A stretch of 64,000 nucleotides of DNA, from the NCBI RefSeq assembly GCF_003627075.1, contig NZ_CP032630.1, positions 1,550,001 to 1,614,000 of the forward strand, given 5' to 3'. The notes beneath the pieces were generated by a model, which saw only the letters and a program-made list of their open reading frames with translations, was not told the DNA's origin and did no database searches. Position numbers and translations under genes: made by a program. Below are positions 26,292 through 34,663 of this stretch, piece by piece. The first letter of the stretch is position 1. Every line of letters begins with the position of its first letter. The stretch is from Protaetiibacter intestinalis. GTDB taxonomy: Bacteria; Actinomycetota; Actinomycetes; Actinomycetales; Microbacteriaceae.

Positions 26292-26369
26292 TTCCGTTCG
26301 GGAGGACGACGCGCCGTGCCCGCCCAGCCCCGAGCCCCGCATCCGGCGTGTCGTCCTCCCGAACGAATC
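26290..26369. repeat. Long inverted repeat between menD and PPK2 gene
   Basis: Arms 26290-26310 and 26350-26369 share GTTCGGGAGGACGAC as perfect complements and extend to about 22 bp with one bulge and one mismatch. They enclose about 40 nt of GC-rich sequence. There is no U-tract, so this is not a classical terminator. It overlaps the menD stop and ends just before the PPK2 promoter. Confidence 0.65.
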
Positions 26370-26383
26370 GGTAACGTGTGCGC

Positions 26384-27208
26384 ATGAGCTTCGTCGACGA
26401 GCTGCGGGTGGGTGCCGGATTCCGTCTGGCGGAGGTGGACCCGGACTCGACGCCCGGCTTCTCCGGCGACCGCGACGACGGCGAGAAGGCGCTCGCGAAG
26501 GGTGCCGCGGCGCTCGGCGGCCTGCAGGAGCTGCTGTTCGCCAACACCGAGCACGACCCGCGGAGCGTGCTGCTCGTGCTGCAGGCGATGGACACGGCCG
26601 GCAAGGGCGGCATCGTGCGGCACGTCGTGGGGTCCGTCGACCCGCAGGGCGTGCACATCCACGCCTTCAAGAAGCCGACCCCCGAGGAGCTCGCCCACGA
26701 CTTCCTGTGGCGGGTCGAGCGCGAGCTGCCCGGCCCCGGCCGGATCGGCGTCTTCGACCGCTCGCACTACGAGGACGTGCTGATCGGCCGCGTGCGTCAG
26801 CTCGCGGATGCCGCCGAGATCGAGCGCCGCTACGGCGCCATCAACGAGTTCGAAGAGCGCGTGGCCGCATCCGGCACCGTCATCGTGAAGGTCATGCTGC
26901 ACATCTCGGCCGACGAGCAGCGCGACCGGCTGGCCGAGCGGCTCGAGCGCCCCGACAAGTACTGGAAGTTCAACCCGGGCGACCTCGCCGAGCGCGCCCT
27001 GTGGGACCAGTACCAGGACGCCTACCAGCTCGTCTTCGAGCGCACCGACACCGAGATCGCCCCGTGGCACGTGGTCCCGGCGAACCACAAGTGGTTCGCC
27101 CGGCTCAGCGTCGCCCAGCTGCTCACGGATGCGCTGCGCTCGCTCGGGCAGGACTGGCCGCCCGCCGACTTCGACGTCGAGGAGCAAAAACAGGCGCTCG
27201 GCGTCTAG
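26384..27208 (+). CDS. PPK2-family polyphosphate kinase
   Basis: A 274-aa P-loop phosphotransferase that moves phosphate between polyphosphate and nucleotides. Walker A is LQAMDTAGKGGIVRHV, Walker B is FDRSHYEDVLIGR, and the lid region LAERLERPDKYWKFNPGDLAER is typical of class I/III PPK2. Starts at ATG 26384, 6 nt after TAACGT. It is convergent with the isochorismate synthase gene (4-nt overlap of ends). Confidence 0.93.
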   Translation: MSFVDELRVGAGFRLAEVDPDSTPGFSGDRDDGEKALAKGAAALGGLQELLFANTEHDPRSVLLVLQAMDTAGKGGIVRHVVGSVDPQGVHIHAFKKPTPEELAHDFLWRVERELPGPGRIGVFDRSHYEDVLIGRVRQLADAAEIERRYGAINEFEERVAASGTVIVKVMLHISADEQRDRLAERLERPDKYWKFNPGDLAERALWDQYQDAYQLVFERTDTEIAPWHVVPANHKWFARLSVAQLLTDALRSLGQDWPPADFDVEEQKQALGV

Positions 27209-28455
27209 CCGAAGGCCTCCACGATCGGGCGGAACTTGAGCTTCGTCTCGGCGAGCTCGACCTCCGGCTCGGAGGCTGCGAGGATGCCGCCGCCCGCGAA
27301 GGCGCGGATGCCGCCGGTCGCGTCGATCTCGGCCGAGCGCAGCGACACCGCCCACTTGCCGTCGCCCGCCGCGTCCACCCAGCCGACCGGCCCGCCGTAG
27401 CGGCCGCGGTCGAGCGGTTCCAGCTCGCGGATCACCTCGAGCGCCTTCGCGGTCGGCGTTCCCGCGACGGCCGCCGTCGGGTGCAGCGCCGCGGCCAGGT
27501 CGAGCGCCGAGGAGCCGTCGGAGAGCGCGCCCTCGATGTTGGTGGCGAGGTGCCACAGGTTCGGCAGTTTGAGCGCGAAGGGGATCTCGCTCGCCGAGAT
27601 GCCGGAGCGCGCGTGCGGCCCGAGCGCGTCGAGCACGCTCTGCACGGCGTAGCGGTGCTCGTCGAGGTCCTTCGTGGAGGTGGCGAGCCGCAGCGCCGCC
27701 GCGTGGTCGGCCTCCGCGTCGGCGCCGCGCGCGATCGAGCCGGCGAGCACCCGGGCGGTCACCTTGCCGTGGTTCACGCGCACGAGCGTCTCGGGGCTCG
27801 AGCCGATGTGGCCGTCGATCGCGAAGGTCCAGGTGTCCGGGTAGCCGAGGGCGAGGTCGACGAGCACGCGCCGCAGGTCGCCGCCCTCCGGCAGATGCCC
27901 CACGAGGTCGCGGGCCAGGACCACCTTGCGCAGCCCGCCCGAGCGGATGCGGGAGACGGCATCCGCGACGAGCTCGAGGTAGCGCTCGGGGCTCACGGCG
28001 CCCGGCTGCAGCGACAGCCGGAACTCGGAGCCGAGCGGCGTCGCCGCGAGCTCGGGTGCGGGCGTCTCGTCGCCGTCGACCGAGACCTCGGTGACCCAGC
28101 TGACGCCGTCGCGGCGGCCGATGATCGTGCGCGGCACGATGAGCACGTTCTCGAAGGCGGAGTCGTCGGCGAAGGTGAACGCGCCGAAGGCGATGAGCCC
28201 GGAGCCCGAGGTGCGCACCGGGTCGTCCACGCGCGCCGCGGCCGCGATCCGGCGCCACGTCTCGGCGGCCCGGGCGATGCGGTCCGGTCCCGTGAAGCTC
28301 AGCCGCAGCGCCTCGCCGAGTCCCGCGACGCCCTCTCCGCGGCGCATGAACAGCAGCGGCGACCGGGCGTCCAGCAGCGGGAGCAGTGAGGTCACCGGGT
28401 CGACGGCCCGGGTGCGGGCCGTGAGGTGCGGCACCGGGCCGTCGGGTTCGCTCAC
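27205..28455 (-). CDS. menF: Isochorismate synthase
   Basis: A 416-aa chorismate-binding enzyme making isochorismate, the first menaquinone-branch step. Catalytic base Lys region LRKVVLARDL, later FAIDGHIGSSPETLVRVNHG, the signature LHPTAAVAGTPTAKALEVI, and metal-site Glu regions RYGGPVGWVDAAGDGKWAVSLRSAEI. With menC, B, E, A, D and G in the same block this is the menaquinone rather than a siderophore enzyme. Confidence 0.9.
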   Translation of the reverse strand: MSEPDGPVPHLTARTRAVDPVTSLLPLLDARSPLLFMRRGEGVAGLGEALRLSFTGPDRIARAAETWRRIAAAARVDDPVRTSGSGLIAFGAFTFADDSAFENVLIVPRTIIGRRDGVSWVTEVSVDGDETPAPELAATPLGSEFRLSLQPGAVSPERYLELVADAVSRIRSGGLRKVVLARDLVGHLPEGGDLRRVLVDLALGYPDTWTFAIDGHIGSSPETLVRVNHGKVTARVLAGSIARGADAEADHAAALRLATSTKDLDEHRYAVQSVLDALGPHARSGISASEIPFALKLPNLWHLATNIEGALSDGSSALDLAAALHPTAAVAGTPTAKALEVIRELEPLDRGRYGGPVGWVDAAGDGKWAVSLRSAEIDATGGIRAFAGGGILAASEPEVELAETKLKFRPIVEAFG

Positions 28456-28537
28456 CCCTCCACCCTAGGACGCCCGTGCGGCACCGGCGGGGACGAAGGG
28501 CCCAGACGCCCGGCATACGGCCTGGCTAGGATGGCCG

Positions 28538-29293
28538 ATGGTGAACAGGGCGGACATGGAGAAGCGGCCGGACGAGGTGTCCGGCATGTTCAGCGATGTC
28601 GCCCGCGGCTACGACCGCACCAACGATCTGCTCTCCGTCGGCAACGCGATCCTGTGGCGCATCGCCACCGTGAAGGCCATCGACCCGCAGCCGGGCGAGC
28701 GCATCCTCGACGTCGCGGCCGGCACCGGCACCTCCTCCGCCGCGATCGCCAGGTCGGGCGCGACCGTCGTCGCGGTCGACTTCTCGCCCGGCATGATCGC
28801 CGAGGGCCGCCGTCGCCAGCCGAGCATCGAGTTCGTCGAGGCGGATGCCATGCGCCTGCCGTTCGGCGACGAGGAGTTCGACGCCGTCACCATCAGCTTC
28901 GGGCTGCGCAACATCGCCGACCCGATCGTCGCCCTCGGCGAGATGTACCGGGTGCTGAAGCCCGGCGGCCGGCTCGTGGTGTGCGAGTTCTCGCACCCCA
29001 CCAACCCGGTCATGCGGCTCGGCTACGAGACCTACCTCAAGCTCGCGCTGCCGCTCGTCGCGAAGCTCTCGAGCACCAACCCCGACGCGTACAGCTACCT
29101 CGTGGAGTCGATCCAGCAGTGGCCCGACCAGCAGGCGCTCAGCCACCGCATCCGCGGGGTCGGGTTCACGCGCGTCGCCCACCGCAACCTCACGGGGGGC
29201 GTCGTCGCCCTGCACCGCGGGCGCAAGCCCGTCGACGAGGCGGTGCGCGCCTCCGCCGCCCGCCGCCGCGCCCCGCGGAAGACCACCACCTGA
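28538..29293 (+). CDS. menG: Demethylmenaquinone methyltransferase
   Basis: A 251-aa SAM methyltransferase of the UbiE/MenG family for the final menaquinone step. Signature blocks: VARGYDRTNDLLSVGNAILWR, SAM-binding ILDVAAGTGTSSAAIA, and ISFGLRNIADPIVALGEMYRVLKPGG. The start may be ATG 28538 (5 nt after TAGGAT) or GTG 28541 (8 nt), which would give the usual MNRAD N-terminus. Confidence 0.94.
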   Translation: MVNRADMEKRPDEVSGMFSDVARGYDRTNDLLSVGNAILWRIATVKAIDPQPGERILDVAAGTGTSSAAIARSGATVVAVDFSPGMIAEGRRRQPSIEFVEADAMRLPFGDEEFDAVTISFGLRNIADPIVALGEMYRVLKPGGRLVVCEFSHPTNPVMRLGYETYLKLALPLVAKLSSTNPDAYSYLVESIQQWPDQQALSHRIRGVGFTRVAHRNLTGGVVALHRGRKPVDEAVRASAARRRAPRKTTT

Positions 29294-29315
29294 CGTCCCA
29301 CAGAACGGCCACCTC

Positions 29316-30383
29316 GTGACCCCGACCTCTTCGCTCGCCCGCCGCCGTCGGCGCACCCTCGGCGCCTCGCTCGGGCTCGGCGACGCCCTCTTCGCCTCGA
29401 GCGAGGAGCGCAGCTTCGCCCGCGCCATCGAGGCGGGCCTCGAGAAGGTCGAGGAGGGGCTCGAGGCCCAGCTCGCCTTCGCCGACGACATCGCGGACGC
29501 CACGAGCCGCTACCTGCTGGATGCGGGCGGCAAGCGGGTGCGGCCCGTGCTCGCGCTGCTCACCGCCCAGCTCGGCGAGGGCATCAACGACGACGTCATC
29601 CGCGGCGCCCAGGCGGTCGAGATCACCCACGTCGCCTCGCTGTACCACGACGACGTCATGGACGACGCGAAGGTGCGTCGCGGGGTGCCGAGCGCGCAGA
29701 CCGTGTGGGGCAACTCGGTCGCGATCCTCACCGGCGACCTGCTCTTCGCGCGCGCGTCGAAGCTCATCGCGAGCCTCGGCGAGCGCGCCCTCACCCTGCA
29801 GGCCGACGTCTTCGAGCGGCTGTGCCTCGGCCAGTTGCACGAGACGGTCGGGCCGAAGGCGGGCGACGACCCCATCGAGCACTACCTGCAGGTGCTGTCC
29901 GACAAGACCGGCTCGCTCATCGCCTGCGCGGCCGTCGTCGGCGTCGTGTTCTCGAACGCCGACGAGGCCTACCGGCCCGCGGTGGAGGAGTTCGGCGAGA
30001 AGATCGGCGTCGCCTTCCAGCTCATCGACGACGTCATCGACCTGTCCTCCGCGATCGAGCAGACCGGCAAGGCGGCCGGCACCGACCTGCGTGCGGGCGT
30101 GCCGACCCTGCCCCTGCTGTACCTGCGCCGCGAGGCGGAGACGGATGCGGCATCCGCCGCGCTCGTGGCCCGGCTCGAGGCGGGCGCCGCCCCGGATGCC
30201 GACCCGGCCGCGTTCGCCGCCGCCGTCGCCGAGCTGCGCGACCACGAGGTCACCCGGGCGACGCTCGCCGAGGCGCACCGCTGGTCGGGCGAGGCGGTCG
30301 CCGCGCTCGACGTGCTGCCCGAGGGGCCCGTCAAGATGTCGCTCACCCGGTTCGCCCAGGCGATCGTCGAGCGGTCCGGCTGA
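29316..30383 (+). CDS. Polyprenyl diphosphate synthase (menaquinone side chain)
   Basis: A 355-aa trans-prenyltransferase. The first Asp-rich motif is LYHDDVMDDAKVRRG, the second is LIDDVIDLSS, with GGKRVRPVLALL before. Small residues upstream of the first motif fit a long-chain (C35-C50) product. It follows menG by 22 nt and supplies MenA. GTG start at 29316. Confidence 0.92.
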   Translation: MTPTSSLARRRRRTLGASLGLGDALFASSEERSFARAIEAGLEKVEEGLEAQLAFADDIADATSRYLLDAGGKRVRPVLALLTAQLGEGINDDVIRGAQAVEITHVASLYHDDVMDDAKVRRGVPSAQTVWGNSVAILTGDLLFARASKLIASLGERALTLQADVFERLCLGQLHETVGPKAGDDPIEHYLQVLSDKTGSLIACAAVVGVVFSNADEAYRPAVEEFGEKIGVAFQLIDDVIDLSSAIEQTGKAAGTDLRAGVPTLPLLYLRREAETDAASAALVARLEAGAAPDADPAAFAAAVAELRDHEVTRATLAEAHRWSGEAVAALDVLPEGPVKMSLTRFAQAIVERSG

Positions 30384-30448
30384 CCGCCCGCCGCATCCCC
30401 GAACCCCGTGCACCCCCGCGCCTCCGGCGCACAGGAAGGAACCCCCGC

Positions 30449-31795
30449 ATGAAGCTCCGCCTCGCCATCGTGGGCGCAGGTCCCGCCGGCATCTACGCCG
30501 CCGACATCCTGCTCAAGTACGAGCGCTCCTTCGACGTGTCGATCGACCTGTTCGAGCAGCTGCCCGCCCCCTACGGTCTCGTGCGCTACGGCGTGGCCCC
30601 CGATCACCCGCGCATCAAGGGCATCATCACGGCCCTGCGCGAGGTGCTCGACCGCGGCGACATCCGCATCTTCGGCAACGTGCTCTACGGCCGCGACATC
30701 ACCCTCGACGACCTCAAGAAGCACTACCACGCGGTCATCTTCGCGACGGGCGCGGTCCACGACGCCGAGCTCGCCATCCCCGGCATCGACCTGCCCGGCA
30801 GCTACGGCGCCGCCGACTTCGTCAGCTGGTACGACGGGCACCCCGACTACCCGCGCACCTGGCCGCTCGAGGCGGAGTCGGTGGCGGTCGTCGGCGTCGG
30901 CAACGTGGCGCTGGATGTGGCGCGCATCCTCGCGAAGCACCCCGAGGACCTGCTGCCCACCGAGATCCCCGCGAACGTCTACGAGGGGCTCGTGGCCTCG
31001 CCCGTCACCGACGTGCACGTCTTCGGCCGCCGCGGGCCGATGCAGGTGAAGTTCACGCCCCTCGAGCTGCGTGAGCTCGGCGAGCTGCGCGACGTCGACA
31101 TGATCGTCTACGACGAGGACTTCGACTACGACGAGGCCAGCAAGCGCGCCATCGAGTCGAACAAGCAGGTCTTCGTCATCGACAAGGTGCTGAACCAGTG
31201 GCGGCAGCGCGAGGTCGGTCAGGCGTCGCGCCGACTGCACCTGCACTTCTACGCCAAGCCGCTCGAGGTCGTCGGCGACGAGGACGGCGTCACCGCCTTC
31301 CGCTACGAGCGCACCGAGCCGGACGGCGGGGGCGGTGTGCGCGGTACGGGCGAGATCCGCGAGGTGCCGATCCAGGCGATCTACCGCGCGGTCGGCTACT
31401 TCGGTTCGCCGCTGCCCGGCATCCCCTTCGACGCCGAGCGCGGCGTGATCCCCAACCACGAGGGCCAGGTGCTCGACCACCACAACGAGCTGGTCCCGGG
31501 CGTCTACGCGACCGGCTGGATCAAGCGCGGGCCGGTGGGGCTCATCGGGCACACCAAGTCGGATGCCATGGAGACCATCTCGCACCTCGTCAAGGACCAG
31601 GCGAGCTGGTGGAACCCGACCGCACCCGAGGAGGACGCGGTGACGGCGCTGCTCGCGGAGCGCGAGGTCGCGTGGACCGACCTCGACGGCTGGCACCGCC
31701 TCGACGAGCACGAGATCGCGCTCGGCGAGCCGGAGGGCCGCGCCCGCATCAAGGTCGTGCCGCGCGACGAGATGGTGCGCATCTCGCGCGACTGA
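30449..31795 (+). CDS. FprA-like ferredoxin/adrenodoxin--NADP+ reductase
   Basis: A 448-aa FAD enzyme. FAD site VGAGPAGIYAADILL, then PAPYGLVRYGVAPDHPRIKG; NADP site VVGVGNVALDVARIL; and the C-terminal signature ATGWIKRGPVGLIGHTKSDA. It moves electrons between NADPH and ferredoxin-type proteins in the cytosol. AGGAAGGA precedes ATG 30449 at 8 nt, so this gene uses a normal RBS. Confidence 0.92.
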   Translation: MKLRLAIVGAGPAGIYAADILLKYERSFDVSIDLFEQLPAPYGLVRYGVAPDHPRIKGIITALREVLDRGDIRIFGNVLYGRDITLDDLKKHYHAVIFATGAVHDAELAIPGIDLPGSYGAADFVSWYDGHPDYPRTWPLEAESVAVVGVGNVALDVARILAKHPEDLLPTEIPANVYEGLVASPVTDVHVFGRRGPMQVKFTPLELRELGELRDVDMIVYDEDFDYDEASKRAIESNKQVFVIDKVLNQWRQREVGQASRRLHLHFYAKPLEVVGDEDGVTAFRYERTEPDGGGGVRGTGEIREVPIQAIYRAVGYFGSPLPGIPFDAERGVIPNHEGQVLDHHNELVPGVYATGWIKRGPVGLIGHTKSDAMETISHLVKDQASWWNPTAPEEDAVTALLAEREVAWTDLDGWHRLDEHEIALGEPEGRARIKVVPRDEMVRISRD

Positions 31796-31826
31796 TCGTG
31801 GCATCCGGCTATGCCAGGATGTGGAG

Positions 31827-32618
31827 GTGACGATCCCTCGCTCTCCTGTCGTGGCCGCCCTGTCCGCGTCGCTCGTCGCGGCGCTCGCGGCGGTCTCGCT
31901 GACGGCCTGCTCGTCGGTGGGCCGTGACGGGATCGAGCGCTACGCCGAGGGGCTCCGCGCGGTCGACGGCGTGCAGGGGGTCGAGGTGGCCATCTCGACG
32001 CCGCTTCCCGCCCTCGTGCACGCGAGCGTCGACGTGACCTTCACCCCGGACGACGGGGTGCTCGCGCAGCTCGTCGAGACGGCCTGCGGTTTCCCCGCGA
32101 CGCCCGATGTGCAGTTGAGCCTCTACGCGGTCTCCGACACGGTGCGGGTGGCGCAGCTCGACATCGAGGGCTCGTGCCCCGACGTCGCCGAACTCGCCGC
32201 GATCGACGTCGCCGCGCGGGACATCGCCGGCGTCGCCGTGGGATCCGTCGACGCGACGCTGCACGACGACGGCCGGCTCCGCTTCGACGACACGGACGCG
32301 ATGGACGTGCTCCGCGCGCTCGCCGTCGGCGCCACCGCGTTCCCGGGTGAGTTCGCGGTCGGCGGCGACGACGTCACCTTCGCGTCCGCGTCGGGCGACG
32401 AGATCGCCGCGCTCGCGACCGACCTCGTCGCGCTGGGCGAGCAGTACCCGCTCTCCGGCGCTGCCGTCTCGGCGACGGAGGCGACCCTCACCGTGCAGGG
32501 ACTCGGGGGCGAGGAGGTGAGCGAGGAGGTCGTGACGCTGCTCTCCGAGCGGTCCTCCGAGCGGTGGGCATCGCTGCGGCTGACGGTCGTCGGCGACGGC
32601 GTCGTCTCGGGCTCCTGA
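31827..32618 (+). CDS. Putative lipoprotein, unknown function
   Basis: A 263-aa protein with a signal peptide (residues 1-30) ending in a lipobox-like SLTAC. The rest is mostly beta-strand and acidic, without catalytic motifs. Starts at GTG 31827, 6 nt after CAGGAT. The mature part has two similar-looking halves (about 40-135 and 145-255), possibly BON-like modules; this is weak. Confidence 0.72.
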   Translation: MTIPRSPVVAALSASLVAALAAVSLTACSSVGRDGIERYAEGLRAVDGVQGVEVAISTPLPALVHASVDVTFTPDDGVLAQLVETACGFPATPDVQLSLYAVSDTVRVAQLDIEGSCPDVAELAAIDVAARDIAGVAVGSVDATLHDDGRLRFDDTDAMDVLRALAVGATAFPGEFAVGGDDVTFASASGDEIAALATDLVALGEQYPLSGAAVSATEATLTVQGLGGEEVSEEVVTLLSERSSERWASLRLTVVGDGVVSGS

Positions 32619-32619
32619 A

Positions 32620-34086
32620 CTACTGCAGCCCCGCCGTCAGGCGCATGAGGTTGTCGACGGTCTGGATGCCGAAGGAGCGTTGCCGCCACTCCTCGAGCGT
32701 GAGCTCGCGGCTGACCGCCCGGTAGCTGTCCTCCACCTCGCGCAGCTGGGTGAGGAACGGCTCGCCGTGGATCATCACCGAGATCTCCAGGTCGAGCGTG
32801 AAGCTGCGCATGTCCATGTTGGAGGAGCCGATGATGGCGACCTCGTCGTCGAAGGTCATGTGCTTGGCGTGCAGGATGGTGGGCTTCGGGAACAGGTAGA
32901 TCTTGACGCCCGCCTTGAGCAGCGCCTCGTAGTAGCTGCGCTGCGCGTGGTACACCATGAACTGGTCGCCCATCTCGGAGACGAAGAGCTCCACGTGCAG
33001 CCCCGACTGCGCGGCCGTCGTCACGGCGTACAGCATCGAGTCGTCGGGCACGAAGTACGGGCTCACCAGGATGATGCGCTTCTGCGCGTTGTAGACGAGC
33101 GAGTTGAACAGCCGCAGGTTGTTCTCGACCGAGAAGCCCGGGCCGCTCGGCACCACCTGGCAGTCGAGGTGTCCGTCGCCCGCGCGGATCGGTGCCGCCT
33201 CGCGCACGAGCAGCTCGTCGGTCTCCGAGTACCAGTCGGTCACGAAGATCGCGTCGATGCCCGCCACCACGGGGCCCTCGAACCGCACCCAGTAGTCCTT
33301 CCAGTGCAGCCCCCGCCGGTGGTTCTTCTTGCGCTGGTACGGCGTCTCGATGACGTTGAGCGAGCCGGTGAACGCGACCGTGCCGTCGATCACGAGCAGC
33401 TTGCGGTGGTTGCGCAGATCGGGGCGCTGGAACTTCCCCTTGAGGGGCTGCAGCGGCAGCATGAGGTGCCACTCGATGCCCGCCGCATCCAGGAACCGCT
33501 TGGTGCGCCGGTAGCCCGGGTACTGCAGGTTGCCGAGGTGGTCGAGCAGCACGCGCACCTTGACGCCCCGCGCGCGGGCCGCCGCGAGCGCCTCGAAGAA
33601 CGGCCGCGTCGTGTCGTCGAGCGAGAGGATGTAGAACTCGACGTGCACGACGCGCTTCGCCTGGCGGATCTCCTCCGTCATGGCGTCGAAGGACGCCTGG
33701 TTGTCCTGCCACATCCGCGCGCTGTTGCCGCCGACGAGCGGCATCGCACCGAGCGTGCGGTTGAGCTCGACGAGGGGTTCCAGCCACGGGGGCCAGGCCG
33801 GGTCCTTCTCGACGAGCTCGATTCCCTCCGTGGTCTCGACGATGTACTCGTCGATCTCGCGCTGCTTGCGTCGGCGCCCCCTCGGCAGCCGGGCGCTGCC
33901 GAACAGCAGGAAGAACAGGATGCCGACGTAGGGGATGAAGAAGATCGCCAGCAGCCAGGCCATCGCGGTCTGCGGTCGGCGGTTGCGCGGCACGACGATG
34001 AGGGCCGTGATGCGCACCGCCAGGTCGACGAGGATCAGCAGGACGACGATCGCGAGCGACAGCCAGGCGGTGAGGCGATCGTCCAT
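32620..34086 (-). CDS. cls: Cardiolipin synthase
   Basis: A 488-aa phospholipase-D-type enzyme condensing phosphatidylglycerol units at the membrane. Two N-terminal helices (about residues 5-30 and 40-63) precede two HKD motifs: NHRKLLVIDGTVAFTGSLN (about 228) and HAKHMTFDDEVAIIGSSNMD (about 405). Length and domain order are typical. It ends 1 nt from the convergent lipoprotein gene. Confidence 0.94.
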   Translation of the reverse strand: MDDRLTAWLSLAIVVLLILVDLAVRITALIVVPRNRRPQTAMAWLLAIFFIPYVGILFFLLFGSARLPRGRRRKQREIDEYIVETTEGIELVEKDPAWPPWLEPLVELNRTLGAMPLVGGNSARMWQDNQASFDAMTEEIRQAKRVVHVEFYILSLDDTTRPFFEALAAARARGVKVRVLLDHLGNLQYPGYRRTKRFLDAAGIEWHLMLPLQPLKGKFQRPDLRNHRKLLVIDGTVAFTGSLNVIETPYQRKKNHRRGLHWKDYWVRFEGPVVAGIDAIFVTDWYSETDELLVREAAPIRAGDGHLDCQVVPSGPGFSVENNLRLFNSLVYNAQKRIILVSPYFVPDDSMLYAVTTAAQSGLHVELFVSEMGDQFMVYHAQRSYYEALLKAGVKIYLFPKPTILHAKHMTFDDEVAIIGSSNMDMRSFTLDLEISVMIHGEPFLTQLREVEDSYRAVSRELTLEEWRQRSFGIQTVDNLMRLTAGLQ

Positions 34087-34219
34087 GGGCTCAGTCTGGC
34101 AGCCGGTGCCGCCGAGCGGGGGCCGGAAATCCGCATCCGCCCGGATGTATCAGGCGCGGCGCGACGCACTCCTGAGTGGTATCGCGGGCACACCGCGACA
34201 GCCAGCCGAAGGAGCCGAG

Positions 34220-34663
34220 ATGTCCCTCGTCGACGAACCGATCACCATCGCGAAACCCGCCGTCGCGCCCCGGTCACCGGATCCCATGCTGGCGGCCTTC
34301 GCCGCATCGCGGATCGGGCTCGACTGCCCCCCGGTGCGCTGGGACGACCTCGCCTCTCCGGACGCCCTGCTCGAAGGCGCCCTCCGCGCCGGAGGTCCGG
34401 AGGGGCGGGTCGTGCAGCTCGTGCTGCTCGACGGCCGGGTGGTCGGCGCCCACCGCATCCACATGCTGCTCGGCGAGCCCGTGCCGGAGCGCACGATCGT
34501 CGGCGCCGAGCGGCTCGTCGAGATCCTCGTGCCGGACTGCACGCGGGCCGGCGTCGACCTCGTGGTCGACGGCGGTCGGTGGTGGTTCGGCGGCCTGACG
34601 GTGCTGCCCGACGAGCCCCCGGCGGTCACCAACCTGCGCCGCGCACCAGCAGCGGCGTCCTGA
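34220..34663 (+). CDS. Hypothetical 147-aa protein
   Basis: AAGGAG stands 7 nt before ATG 34220. The protein is acidic with an alpha/beta pattern (VQLVLLDGRVVGAHRIHMLL, ERLVEILVPDC, DLVVDGGRWWFGGL) and no recognised motif. Its last 38 bp overlap the 3' end of the convergent CHAT gene, which also supports neither being a random ORF. I do not recognise a family. Confidence 0.6.
   Translation: MSLVDEPITIAKPAVAPRSPDPMLAAFAASRIGLDCPPVRWDDLASPDALLEGALRAGGPEGRVVQLVLLDGRVVGAHRIHMLLGEPVPERTIVGAERLVEILVPDCTRAGVDLVVDGGRWWFGGLTVLPDEPPAVTNLRRAPAAAS

Noticed and set aside
26290..26369. Inverted repeat as a rho-independent terminator
   Set aside because: Loop of 40 nt and no U-tract.
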